A DNA stretch of 64,000 nt, from contig NZ_JAHKNI010000009.1 of the NCBI RefSeq assembly GCF_018860155.1, positions 124,001 through 188,000 of the forward strand. Reading direction: 5' to 3'. A program made the translations under genes and the position numbers. This stretch comes from Nocardia albiluteola. Its GTDB lineage: Bacteria > Actinomycetota > Actinomycetes > Mycobacteriales > Mycobacteriaceae. Under the pieces are notes generated by a model. That model did no database searches. It saw nothing but the letters and a program-made list of their open reading frames with translations, and was not told where the DNA came from. Below are positions 9,675 to 17,844 of the stretch, in pieces. How positions within the stretch are numbered: the first letter of the stretch is position 1; each line of letters opens with the position of its first letter.

Positions 9675-9812
9675 CGGTGGATGTGCTGTGAGACAACAGA
9701 TCAGGGGGTTCGTTGTCCACGAAGACATTGTCGGAACTCGGCGGGGCGCGCACTCTGATTAAAAGTGATGTGAGTCATAAATCCTGCCGAAACTTCGCGC
9801 TGGGAGGCCGAA

Positions 9813-11003
9813 ATGGATCTTCAGATCGGTGTCGCCGATGCCCTCGGAACCGACTATTTCTTCTTGAAGGAGCGGCTCACACCGGCCCAGGTCGATGTCC
9901 TGCTGCGCACGCGCGAATTCGTCGCGAAACAGGTCCGGCCGGTCATCAACGACTATTGGGAGCGCGCCGAATTTCCCTTCCCGCTGGTGGAAAAGCTCAG
10001 CGAGGTCGGCATCATCGGCGACGGCATCGTCGGCTACGGCTGCCCGGACATGGATCCGATCTCGGTGGGTCTGGCCTACATGGAACTGAGCCGCGGCGAC
10101 GGCAGCATCGGCACCTTCGCCGGCGTGCAGGCCGGGCTGGCGATGCAGTCCATCGCCCAGTGCGGCTCGGAGGAGCAGAAGCAGCGGTGGCTGCCGGATA
10201 TGGCGCGGCTGCGCAAGATCGGGGCGTTCGCGCTGACCGAACCCGAACACGGCTCCGATTCCATCGGGCTCGAGACCAGTGCCCGCCGCGAGGGCGAGGA
10301 GTACGTCATCGACGGCGCAAAGAAATGGATCGGCAACGGCAGCATCGCCGATGTGATCGTGGTGTGGGCGCGCGACACCGAGGACGGTCAGGTCAAGGGC
10401 TTTCTGGTGGAGAAGGGCACGCCCGGCTATCACGCGGAGGTCATCACCGGCAAGGGTGCGCTGCGCGCGGTGTGGCAGGCGCAGATTCAACTCGACGCCG
10501 TGCGGGTTCCGGCGCAGAACCGGCTGCCCGGGGCGAATTCGTTCAAGGACTGCGCCGAGGTGCTCGTGGGCACCCGCAGCGCGTGCGCGTGGATGGCCCT
10601 GGGCCACGCGCTCGCCGGATTCGACACCGCGCTGACCTACACCAAGCGGCGGGAGCAATTCGGAAAACCGCTGGCCGCCTTCCAGATCGTGCAGGACCGC
10701 CTGGTGAAGATGCTCGCCGACGTCACCGCCATGCAGCTGTACTGCCTGCAGATCGGCACGCTCGCCACCGAGGGCCGCCTGCAGCCGACCCTGGCCGGGC
10801 TGGCCAAGATGCACAACACGAGTACCGCGCGCAAGGTCCTGCACGTCGCGCGGGACATGCTGGGCGGCAACGGAATCCTGCTGGACTACCAGGTCATGCG
10901 GCACATGGCCGACGTCGAGGCGGTGCACACCTTCGAGGGCACCGAAACCATGCAGACCCTGATCGTGGGCCGCGACATCACCGGCATCGGCGCATTCGCC
11001 TGA
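9813..11003 (+). CDS. acyl-CoA dehydrogenase, glutaryl-CoA dehydrogenase-like
   Basis: A 396-residue flavoprotein of the acyl-CoA dehydrogenase family. The FAD-binding signature region FALTEPEHGSDS is at residues 139-150, the RREQFGKPLAAFQ stretch at 279-291, and the catalytic base is Glu375 in VHTFEGTET, the position used by glutaryl-CoA and isovaleryl-type dehydrogenases. The compact N-terminal region and the TFEGT motif place it nearer to glutaryl-CoA dehydrogenase than to medium-chain enzymes. It lies 138 bp after phaZ and 36 bp before a fused CoA transferase, so the two probably act in one acid-degradation route. Substrate uncertain. Confidence 0.85.
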   Translation: MDLQIGVADALGTDYFFLKERLTPAQVDVLLRTREFVAKQVRPVINDYWERAEFPFPLVEKLSEVGIIGDGIVGYGCPDMDPISVGLAYMELSRGDGSIGTFAGVQAGLAMQSIAQCGSEEQKQRWLPDMARLRKIGAFALTEPEHGSDSIGLETSARREGEEYVIDGAKKWIGNGSIADVIVVWARDTEDGQVKGFLVEKGTPGYHAEVITGKGALRAVWQAQIQLDAVRVPAQNRLPGANSFKDCAEVLVGTRSACAWMALGHALAGFDTALTYTKRREQFGKPLAAFQIVQDRLVKMLADVTAMQLYCLQIGTLATEGRLQPTLAGLAKMHNTSTARKVLHVARDMLGGNGILLDYQVMRHMADVEAVHTFEGTETMQTLIVGRDITGIGAFA

Positions 11004-11039
11004 GTCGATCTGCCGGACAGCATATTTCCAGGAGTACCG

Positions 11040-13007
11040 ATGCCCGCACTTGCCGATTTCCCGTCCGCGCCGACCTCCCGCGACAAGGTCGTCACCGCCG
11101 CGGAGGCCGTCCGCCTGATCCGCGATGGCGATTCGGTCGCCATCGAGGGATTCGGGGGACAGTGCTTCCCCGAGGAGCTCACCATCGCGCTCGAGCAGCG
11201 CTTCCTGGAGTCCGGATCGCCCCGGGGGCTCGGGATCATTTTCACTGTGGCCCAGGGGGATCGTCGTGGTCGGGGGCTGGACCGGATCTGTCATCCGGGG
11301 CTGATCGATCGCGCCGTCGGCGGGCACTGGGGCATGAGCCCCGGCATCCAGAAGCTGGCCGTGGGCAACGAGATCGCCGCGCACAATCTGCCGCAGGGCG
11401 TGCTGTCCCAGCTGTTCCGCGACACCGCGGCCGGGAAACCGGGCCTGCTCACCCATGTCGGGTTGGGTACGTTCGTGGACCCGCGCTTCGGCGGCGGCAA
11501 AGTGAACGAGCGCACCACCGAGGACCTGGTCGAGCTGATCACCCTGGGCGGCAAGGAGTTCCTGTTCTACAAGGCGCTGCCGCTGGATGTCGCGCTGCTT
11601 AGGGGCACCACCGCCGATCCCGACGGCAACATCACCATGGAACGCGAGGCGCTGACCCTGGAGGTGCTGCCCATCGCGACAGCCGTGCACAATGCGGGCG
11701 GGCTGGTGATCGTTCAGGTGGAGCGGCTCGCGGACGCGGGTTCGCTGAGCCCGCGCGAGGTGAAAATTCCTGGGGTGCTGGTGGATTGCGTCGTGCTGGC
11801 CGAGCGTGACCATCACTGGCAGACCTTCGGGACGCCGTACTCGCCCGCGTACAGCGGCGAGCTGCGCCGGGTCCCGCTGCACCAGCTGCGTCCGCTGCCG
11901 CTCACCGAGCGCAAGTTGATCGCCCGGCGCGCGGCCCTGGAGTTGCGTGCCAACAGCGTGGTCAACCTCGGCGTCGGCATGCCCGAGGGCGTTGCCGCGG
12001 TGGCGACCGAGGAGCGGATCGTCGACTACCTCACCCTTACCGCCGAACCGGGGGTGATCGGCGGAATGCCCGCCGGGGGAGCCGATTTCGGTGTCGCGGT
12101 GAACGCGCAGGCCGTGCTGGATCAGCCCTACCAGTTCGACTTCTACGACGGCGGGGGGCTGGACGCGGCGTTTCTCGGGATGGCGCAGTCCGATCGGGAC
12201 GGCAATGTCAATGTCAGCCGATTCGGCGCCCGGCTCGCAGGCTCGGGTGGATTCATCAATATCAGCCAGAACGCGAAACAGGTGCTGTTCCTGGGCACCT
12301 TCCTCGCGCCGAGCCGCACGACGGTGGTGGACGGCCGCCTGATCGTCGATCAGGAACCCGCCGCGGCGAAGTTCGTCGAGGCGGTTGAGCAGCGCACCTT
12401 CAGCGGGGCCCAGGCGCTGCGCACGGGCCAGCCGGTGCTCTACATTACCGACCGGTGCGTGTTCCGCCTGACCGCGGGCGGGCTGCAGCTCACCGAGATC
12501 GCTCCGGGCATCGATATCGAGCGGGACATCCTTGCGCACATGCCCTTCAAGCCGATCATCGACGGCGACCCGGCCGTCATGGACGCGCGCATCCTCGCTC
12601 CGGAGCCGATGGGACTGAAGGATCAGCTCCTGTCGGTACCGATGGCGGCCCGCATGTCCTACGACGCCGCACGCAACGTCTTCTTTCTGAATATGGAGGG
12701 CCTGGCGCCGTCCACGCCCGCGGAGGTCGAAACCCTTCGTGCCGCAATCGAATCCCGGCTTGCCGCAGTCGGGCGAAAGGTCCACCTGGTTGCCAACTAC
12801 GACAACTTCACCCTCCCTGACCATCTGCGCGACCTCTACGCGCACTCGATACAGGACTTTGCCGACCGCTTCTATCTGTCGGTAAGTCGTTACAGCACAA
12901 GCTCGTTCATGCGTCTGAAGCTGCACGACCACTTGGCGAGCCGGGGTGTGGCGCCGCACATCTACGAGAACCGCGCCGAGGCCTTGGCGAACCTCGGCGC
13001 GGAATGA
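11040..13007 (+). CDS. fused acyl-CoA:acetate/3-ketoacid CoA transferase
   Basis: A 655-residue protein that carries both halves (alpha and beta) of family I CoA transferases in one chain. The second half has LGVGMPEGVAAVA followed by the catalytic glutamate Glu336 in LTAEPGVIGGMPAGG, the E-P-G pattern of the YdiF type. It moves CoA between acyl-CoA and a free acid such as acetate or acetoacetate. The start is preceded by AGGAG at 11030-11034. A C-terminal extension ends in a helical segment. Co-direction with the acyl-CoA dehydrogenase and the PHA genes suggests flux of short acyl-CoA units. Confidence 0.88.
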   Translation: MPALADFPSAPTSRDKVVTAAEAVRLIRDGDSVAIEGFGGQCFPEELTIALEQRFLESGSPRGLGIIFTVAQGDRRGRGLDRICHPGLIDRAVGGHWGMSPGIQKLAVGNEIAAHNLPQGVLSQLFRDTAAGKPGLLTHVGLGTFVDPRFGGGKVNERTTEDLVELITLGGKEFLFYKALPLDVALLRGTTADPDGNITMEREALTLEVLPIATAVHNAGGLVIVQVERLADAGSLSPREVKIPGVLVDCVVLAERDHHWQTFGTPYSPAYSGELRRVPLHQLRPLPLTERKLIARRAALELRANSVVNLGVGMPEGVAAVATEERIVDYLTLTAEPGVIGGMPAGGADFGVAVNAQAVLDQPYQFDFYDGGGLDAAFLGMAQSDRDGNVNVSRFGARLAGSGGFINISQNAKQVLFLGTFLAPSRTTVVDGRLIVDQEPAAAKFVEAVEQRTFSGAQALRTGQPVLYITDRCVFRLTAGGLQLTEIAPGIDIERDILAHMPFKPIIDGDPAVMDARILAPEPMGLKDQLLSVPMAARMSYDAARNVFFLNMEGLAPSTPAEVETLRAAIESRLAAVGRKVHLVANYDNFTLPDHLRDLYAHSIQDFADRFYLSVSRYSTSSFMRLKLHDHLASRGVAPHIYENRAEALANLGAE

Positions 13008-13176
13008 CGCATCGGTCGAGTGTGCTGCGCTCGGCCGGCCGGTGGAGTCGTCGCGGCGGTATGTGCGAGCGATGGACGCGCCGCCGCGCGGTCGATGGCG
13101 ACGTCGGCGGCGGCGCGATGCTTACGTTCCCGCCCGCGAGTGCATCTCGCGAGGACTCCCGCGCCGGCCGGATTGG

Positions 13177-13500
13177 TCAGCTCTCGATCGGCAGCCCGGC
13201 GTTGGTCCAGTCCTCGATGCCGTCGCGGTACTTGCGCACGTTGGTGTAGCCGAGGGCCTCGAGGCTGGTGGCCACCTGCTGACTGTTGCCGCACGCAGCG
13301 TTCGAGCAGTACGTGACGATAGCCGCTGATTTGTCCGGAAGAAGTTGCGGTGCTGTGGATTTCACGTCGGACTCGACCAGGTTCAACGCGCCGGGCAGGT
13401 GCGCCTTGGCGTAGTACTCGGCGCCGAGTGCGTCGATCACGGTCACCGATCCGGCCTCGATTTCCTTGGCGAGCTCGTCGCGGGTGATCAGTTCGGTCAT
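13177..13500 (-). CDS. single-domain rhodanese-like protein
   Basis: A 107-residue single rhodanese domain. The active-site cysteine is Cys65 at the start of the loop YCSNAACGNS, and the rhodanese signature (VIDALGAEYYAKAHLPGALN) is at residues 21-40. These proteins carry persulfide sulfur. The gene is divergent from a MarR-type regulator; the 86-bp gap holds two related palindromes, so the MarR protein probably represses both genes, perhaps in response to reactive sulfur or oxidants (inference). Confidence 0.88.
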   Translation of the reverse strand: MTELITRDELAKEIEAGSVTVIDALGAEYYAKAHLPGALNLVESDVKSTAPQLLPDKSAAIVTYCSNAACGNSQQVATSLEALGYTNVRKYRDGIEDWTNAGLPIES

Positions 13501-13530
13501 GACAGGAAGCCCTTCTCGGGGGAATTTATG

Positions 13531-13568
13531 TGCGTGTGCACGCTACTATATGTGTGCGTGCGCACGCA
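13531..13568. promoter_or_regulatory. tandem palindromes between rhodanese and marR
   Basis: Two related boxes 24 bp apart start to start: TGCGTGTGCACGC at 13531-13543 (one mismatch to symmetry) and the perfect 14-bp palindrome TGCGTGCGCACGCA at 13555-13568. The region between and around them is AT-rich (CTACTATATG), as expected of a promoter. Both boxes sit in the divergent gap, so they are good candidates for the MarR operator. Confidence 0.55.
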
Positions 13569-13586
13569 ATAGGTTACGATCGGGCG

Positions 13587-14054
13587 GTGCCGACGAACGC
13601 GAAGCGAACTCATCCGGCGGTCGCCGCCTGGGCGGCGTTGCTGCAGGTGCACGCCGCGCTGGTCCCCGAACTCGACGCCGCCCTGCGCCGCGCGGTCGGG
13701 CTGCCGCTGAACTGGTACGACGTGCTGCTGGAACTCGATGCGCCGCAACGTCTTCGGATGAGCGACCTGGGCGAGCGAGTGGTGCTGAGCCGCACCAGGG
13801 TGAGCCGGCTGGTCACCGAATTGGAGGCGCACGGCCTGGTGCGCCGCGAATCCAATCCGGACGACGGGCGCTCGGCCTTCGTGAGTATCACGGACACGGG
13901 CCGTCAGCGGCTCCGCGAGGCCGCTCCGCACTATCTCTCCGGCATCGAGGAACGCTTCGCCGCGGCTAGCGCCGACGACCTGAACGCGCTGGCCGCGACG
14001 CTGCACAAGGTCCTGGGGCCGGCCGACCTGCCCGATCCGGGCGTACGCGGCTGA
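13587..14054 (+). CDS. MarR family regulator
   Basis: A 155-residue winged-helix regulator. The HTH reads MSDLGERVVLSRTRVSRLVTELEAHGLVRR and is followed by the wing with the family signature NPDDGRSAFVSITDTG. The GTG start (VPTNAKRTHP) is preferred because the frame upstream runs through the palindromic boxes. It is divergent from the rhodanese gene and probably autoregulated through the two boxes at 13531-13568. Confidence 0.85.
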   Translation: MPTNAKRTHPAVAAWAALLQVHAALVPELDAALRRAVGLPLNWYDVLLELDAPQRLRMSDLGERVVLSRTRVSRLVTELEAHGLVRRESNPDDGRSAFVSITDTGRQRLREAAPHYLSGIEERFAAASADDLNALAATLHKVLGPADLPDPGVRG

Positions 14055-14176
14055 GCCGCCGCGCCTCCTGAACTGTCATCGATCGCTTGTCGGACGTTGC
14101 CTTCTGCGATCGCGGTCGACAACGGAGCGCGGTGGTTATCGCCGTGTAGTTCTTACGACGGACGTCCCGGTGGGTG

Positions 14177-15193
14177 CTACATCGCGTCGGCCAGCCCGAA
14201 GAGCGGGAAAAGGCTTGGCGTGATGTGGATTTCGATGGAGATCACAGAGTCGTCATCGACTGTCGGAATCGCAATGGCGAAGGCGCGTAGATCCGAACGA
14301 TCCGGGTCGCGGTGGTAGATCGCGAATGCCGGGGAGCCGTTGGCTCGGGTTCGCACGATATGCGCGCTTCGGCAGGGCTGGGGGTCGCGCCGGAACCAGT
14401 GTGCGACCGCGTCCCGGCCCGCCAGCCAGAGGCTGTGCGGCGGCATCGACAGCGTCGCGTCGTGATGCAGCAGTGCGGTGAGGGCTGCGACGTCGTATCG
14501 CTGGAAGGCATCGATGAAGCGTTCGAGCAGCTCGCGCTGCCGTTCGGTGAGTTCGGCCGGTTCGGGCGGCGTGGATCCCTCGGCGAGGCGGGAGCGTGCG
14601 CGCCGCAGGTGACCGTTCGCCGCGGCGACCGTGAGATCGAGTAGGTCGGCGGTCTCGGCGGCGCTGAACTCCAGGACGTCACGCAGGATCAGCACGGCGC
14701 GCTGCATGGGGGACAGGCTCTGCAGGGCCGCGACGAACGCGAGGCGAACCGAGTCGTGCAGGACGGCGGTCCGGGCGGGATCGGTGGCGGCCGGCAACAG
14801 CCAGTCGTCGGGCGCCGGTTGCACCCACCGGGCATGGTCGGCCGGGCCGAGTGACGAGGTGGCGGCACCGGCATCGGCGACATCGATCGGCCGTTCCCGC
14901 CGCGGGCGCCTTCTGAGCATGTCCAGGCAGACGTTGGTGGCGATCCGATACAGCCACACCCGCGGCGAGGACCTCCCGGCGAAGCCGTCGCGGGCCCGCC
15001 ATGCGCGCAGCATCGTCTCCTGAACCGCCTCCTCGGCGTCGACCGCCGAGCCGAGCATCCGGTAGGAGTAGCCCAGCAGCTCGGGACGGTGCCGCGCGTG
15101 AATATCGGTCCAGTCGATGCCGGTTTCGCGGGCGGCGGCGCTCGTGGTCACCTCACCCGCAACACCCGGACGCCGGAACCGATTCCCTGGCAC
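14177..15193 (-). CDS. ECF sigma factor with C-terminal SnoaL-like domain
   Basis: A 338-residue sigma-70 family protein. Region 2 is seen in RPELLGYSYRMLGSAVDAEE...ETMLRAWR (residues ~35-70), region 4 in LSPMQRAVLILRDVLEFSAAETADLLDLT (~residues 160-190), and the last ~120 residues form a SnoaL/NTF2-like domain (FIDAFQRYDVAALTALLHHDATLSMPP...WLAGRDAVAHWF). This layout is that of large actinobacterial ECF factors (SigG/ECF56-like), in which the C-terminal domain modulates activity and no separate anti-sigma gene is needed; none is seen nearby. Two GTG starts are possible, at 15193 (used) and 15151. Confidence 0.85.
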   Translation of the reverse strand: MPGNRFRRPGVAGEVTTSAAARETGIDWTDIHARHRPELLGYSYRMLGSAVDAEEAVQETMLRAWRARDGFAGRSSPRVWLYRIATNVCLDMLRRRPRRERPIDVADAGAATSSLGPADHARWVQPAPDDWLLPAATDPARTAVLHDSVRLAFVAALQSLSPMQRAVLILRDVLEFSAAETADLLDLTVAAANGHLRRARSRLAEGSTPPEPAELTERQRELLERFIDAFQRYDVAALTALLHHDATLSMPPHSLWLAGRDAVAHWFRRDPQPCRSAHIVRTRANGSPAFAIYHRDPDRSDLRAFAIAIPTVDDDSVISIEIHITPSLFPLFGLADAM

Positions 15194-15271
15194 GTGGTCA
15201 GTTCCCGCGATGCTGCGCGTCTACAGGTATGAGGGTCGCACGGTGCGGCCCGGGTTCGACGAGGAGTCGCA

Positions 15272-16174
15272 ATGATATTGATTACCGGTAGCACCGGCCT
15301 GACCGGCTCGGCAGCAGTTCGAGAGTTCGTGCGCCGGGGCCGGCCCGTGCGCGCCATGGTTCGCAATCCGGCCGGGATCGCGGGCTCGGTGCCCGGCGTC
15401 GAGACCGTGGTGGCCGATCTGCTCGAAAAGCACACTCTCGCAGCGGCTCTGGACGGTATCGACGCGGTCGTGCTCATCTCCGGCGCCGACGACCGGATGG
15501 TCGAGGCGCAGTGCAACCTGATCGATGCGGCGGTCGCCGCGGGCGTCCGGCGCGTGGTGAAAATATCGGGGCTGGGGGCGGATCCGAACTCTCCCTTCCG
15601 ATTCGGGCGTTACCACGCGCAGATCGAACAGCATCTCGAGGCCGCGCCCATCGGGTGGACGATATTGCGGCCCGGTCAATTCATGCAGGTCTACTACCGC
15701 GAGGTGCCGACCATGCTGGCGCAGGGGACATTCGAGCAGCCGCTCGGCGAAACCCGCTTGGCGCCTATCGATGTCGAGGACATCGCCAGGATCGCCTACG
15801 CGACCGCGGTGGAGGAGGGGCACGAATCCTCTACCTACGAGATGACCGGGCCGCAGGCGCTGACCATGACCGAGGTCTGCGGGATCCTCTCGACGGTCCT
15901 GGGCGCGCCGATCCGCTACGTCGACATCGATCCTGAGGAGAAGCGTCGTCGCATCGTCGCCGCGGGTATTCCACCCCACTTCGCCGACGACCTGGACATC
16001 CTGTTCCGCCTCCGCCGTGAGGGCGGGCCCGAATCGACCGTTCAGACGGCGGTATTCGACCGGCTCGGCCTGCGCCCGACCCCCTTCGCCGAGTTCGCCG
16101 AGAGGTCCGCTCCGGTGTTCCGCGGGACCGAGGCTCCGGAACACCTCTGGGCCGTGGGCTGGCAATCCCGGTAG
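15272..16174 (+). CDS. NmrA/NAD(P)H-binding family protein
   Basis: A 300-residue atypical short-chain dehydrogenase. The N-terminal dinucleotide motif ILITGSTGLTGSAAV is intact, with Arg residues after strand 2 (VRAMVRNP) that favour NADP(H), and the WTILRPGQFMQ motif is typical of NmrA/YtfG-like proteins. The canonical Tyr-x-x-x-Lys catalytic pair is not evident, so it may be a redox sensor or a quinone/isoflavone-reductase-like enzyme. It starts after GAGGAG and is divergent from the ECF sigma gene, 78 bp apart, suggesting that the sigma factor might act on it. Confidence 0.8.
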   Translation: MILITGSTGLTGSAAVREFVRRGRPVRAMVRNPAGIAGSVPGVETVVADLLEKHTLAAALDGIDAVVLISGADDRMVEAQCNLIDAAVAAGVRRVVKISGLGADPNSPFRFGRYHAQIEQHLEAAPIGWTILRPGQFMQVYYREVPTMLAQGTFEQPLGETRLAPIDVEDIARIAYATAVEEGHESSTYEMTGPQALTMTEVCGILSTVLGAPIRYVDIDPEEKRRRIVAAGIPPHFADDLDILFRLRREGGPESTVQTAVFDRLGLRPTPFAEFAERSAPVFRGTEAPEHLWAVGWQSR

Positions 16175-16194
16175 TCATGGCGGTAGACTTTCGA

Positions 16195-16208
16195 TGACCG
16201 TACGGTCA
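16195..16208. promoter_or_regulatory. 14-bp perfect palindrome upstream of hydrolase/tetR pair
   Basis: TGACCGTACGGTCA is perfectly symmetric and lies just upstream of the ribosome site (AAGGAGG, 16218-16224) of the hydrolase gene. Size and position fit the operator of the TetR protein encoded second in the pair. Confidence 0.5.
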
Positions 16209-16228
16209 GCCGATTTAAGGAGGGTGTC

Positions 16229-17032
16229 ATGCCATACGTCACCACTCGGGCCGGTCGGATCCACGTCGCGGAGCGCGGCGACGGACCGCCGGTCGTGCTG
16301 CTGCACGCCACCGGGCACGATCATCACGACTTCGACCCGGTCATCGATCGTCTCGCCGAGGGGTTCCGGGTGTTCGCCGTGGACTGGCCCGGGCACGGCG
16401 AGTCCGACCTGCTTCCGCGTGGGATGCCCGCTTCCGCAGTGCTTTTCGCGGATGTGCTGGAGGAGGTGGTCGAGGGGCTGGGGATCGAGGCGGCCACGGT
16501 GATCGGCAACTCCGTTGGGGGATATGCCGCCGCGCGGCTAGCGGCGACCCATCCCGAGCGGGTGTCGCGGTTGGTGCTGGTCAATACCGGTGGCTATACC
16601 GGGCGCGGCCCGCTCGTCCGCGTCGCGTGCCGGGTGCTGGGCATTCCCGCCCTGGCCCGGATCATCTTCCCGCGGTTGATACCTCGGTACATGCGGGCGC
16701 GCAGCGAGAACGATCGGGTGGTCGAGGCGAATGCCATTGCGCGGGCCCGCACTTCGCAGGGCGCGGAATTGATCGCCGGGCTGTGGCGCAGCTTCACCGA
16801 CCCGGCGTACGACCTGCGCGGCACTCGGATTCTCGCGCCCACGCTGCTGGTGTGGGGCACTCTCGACATCGTGTTGCCCCTGCGGGAGGTGCGGTCGGTG
16901 CAGGCGGCCCTGCCTGACGCCGAGTTGGCTACCTTCGAAACAGGGCACGTCGTCTTCTCTTCCGATCCGGGCGGATTCCTCACGCACGTCACGCAATTCC
17001 TGCACCGAGCCGATGCCGCGGTGGAAGGATGA
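16229..17032 (+). CDS. alpha/beta hydrolase
   Basis: A 267-residue hydrolase. The oxyanion loop region LLHATGHDHHDFD is at residues 24-36, DWPGHGESD at 52-60, the nucleophile elbow is GNSVGG (Ser95), and a late His is in FETGHVVF. It starts after a strong AAGGAGG site and its stop overlaps the start of the following TetR gene by four bases, so the two form one transcript. The chemistry could be ester, epoxide or C-C bond hydrolysis; nothing in the sequence decides. Confidence 0.82.
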   Translation: MPYVTTRAGRIHVAERGDGPPVVLLHATGHDHHDFDPVIDRLAEGFRVFAVDWPGHGESDLLPRGMPASAVLFADVLEEVVEGLGIEAATVIGNSVGGYAAARLAATHPERVSRLVLVNTGGYTGRGPLVRVACRVLGIPALARIIFPRLIPRYMRARSENDRVVEANAIARARTSQGAELIAGLWRSFTDPAYDLRGTRILAPTLLVWGTLDIVLPLREVRSVQAALPDAELATFETGHVVFSSDPGGFLTHVTQFLHRADAAVEG

Positions 17033-17571
17033 CGACGCGGCAGGACGGCGCCGACCGGACCCGCACCGAACTGCTCGATGCGGGTTTACGGCTGGCGCAG
17101 CAGCTGGGCCTGGCGCAGATAAGCGTTAATCGAATCGTCGCCGAGGCTGGGGTGGCGAAGGGCAGCTTCTTCCATCACTTCGGTGACCGTGCCGGATATC
17201 TGCGGGCGCTGCACCGGGCCTTCCACGATCGGATCCTCGCGCCCCTGGAGAATTTCGACGAGCTGCCACCGGGGCAGGATCGGTTGTGGCACAGCGCCGT
17301 TGGATACCTGGACGCGTTTCTCGAGCAGCCCGGTGTGCGGGCGGTGCTGCTGGAGGCGCGCGCCGAGCCGGCCGTGCTGGAGGAGATCCGCGCCCGCAAC
17401 GAATCCCTCGCGCGGTTGGGCGAACCCGACTTCGCCGCGATGGGCTGGCCGTATCCGCTCGACGGGGCGCGGCTGTGGGTTCGGCTGGTTGCGGAGGCCG
17501 CGCTCATCGAGTTCGATTCCGGTGCGTGCCAACCGGATACCCGGGCAGCGCTGCATCACTATCTGCGCTGA
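17029..17571 (+). CDS. TetR family regulator
   Basis: A 180-residue protein with an N-terminal TetR HTH (LGLAQISVNRIVAEAGVAKGSFFHHFGDRAGYL, residues ~24-56) and a variable ligand-binding C-terminal domain. It is translated from an ATGA overlap with the hydrolase and likely represses the pair through the palindrome at 16195-16208. Inducer unknown. Confidence 0.85.
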   Translation: MTTRQDGADRTRTELLDAGLRLAQQLGLAQISVNRIVAEAGVAKGSFFHHFGDRAGYLRALHRAFHDRILAPLENFDELPPGQDRLWHSAVGYLDAFLEQPGVRAVLLEARAEPAVLEEIRARNESLARLGEPDFAAMGWPYPLDGARLWVRLVAEAALIEFDSGACQPDTRAALHHYLR

Positions 17572-17698
17572 GGAGGTGCCGTAGGTGGGGCGCGGCGTCG
17601 GGCGGTAATCCTTCGCCGCCCAGCTCTCGATGCGGTACCGTCAATTCCATGACGTACCACCACATTTCATCCCGATCGTCCCGCACTTAGGCGTGTCT

Positions 17699-17785
17699 GG
17701 AGGATTGGCCGAGTGGTAACGGCAGCGGTTTGCTGAACCGTCGTCAGGTGATTTGCCTGCGGGAGTTCGAGTCCCCCATCCTCCG
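17699..17785 (+). tRNA. tRNA-Ser (anticodon GCU)
   Basis: An 87-nt cloverleaf: acceptor GGAGGAT pairs with ATCCTCC, discriminator G, D-arm with GCCGAGTGGTAACGGC, anticodon loop TTGCTGA (anticodon GCT at 17732-17734) on the stem GCGGT/ACCGT, a long class II variable arm, and T-arm GGGAGTTCGAGTCCCCC. The long variable arm fits serine. The CCA end is not encoded. Confidence 0.95.
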
Positions 17786-17844
17786 TCCAGGAGGATGATG
17801 CCGTTAGGTGACGGTCGTCGCCCGGAAAGCGAACGGGTGGCCGG

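Noticed and set aside
9759..12959. Very long minus-strand open frame (over 1000 codons) opposite the acyl-CoA dehydrogenase and CoA transferase genes
   Set aside because: Antisense shadow produced by high-GC third positions; translation is rich in Arg/His/Gly/Gln without any domain, while both plus-strand genes have clear families and ribosome sites.
13135..13151. Small hairpin (CGCGAG-TGCAT-CTCGCG) between the CoA transferase and rhodanese genes
   Set aside because: Only six base pairs and no T-run in a very GC-rich stretch; could occur by chance, so not listed as a terminator.
17699..17785. tRNA-Ser as an attachment site of an integrated island
   Set aside because: No second copy of the tRNA 3' end was found in the window and no integrase gene is visible, so integration cannot be supported.
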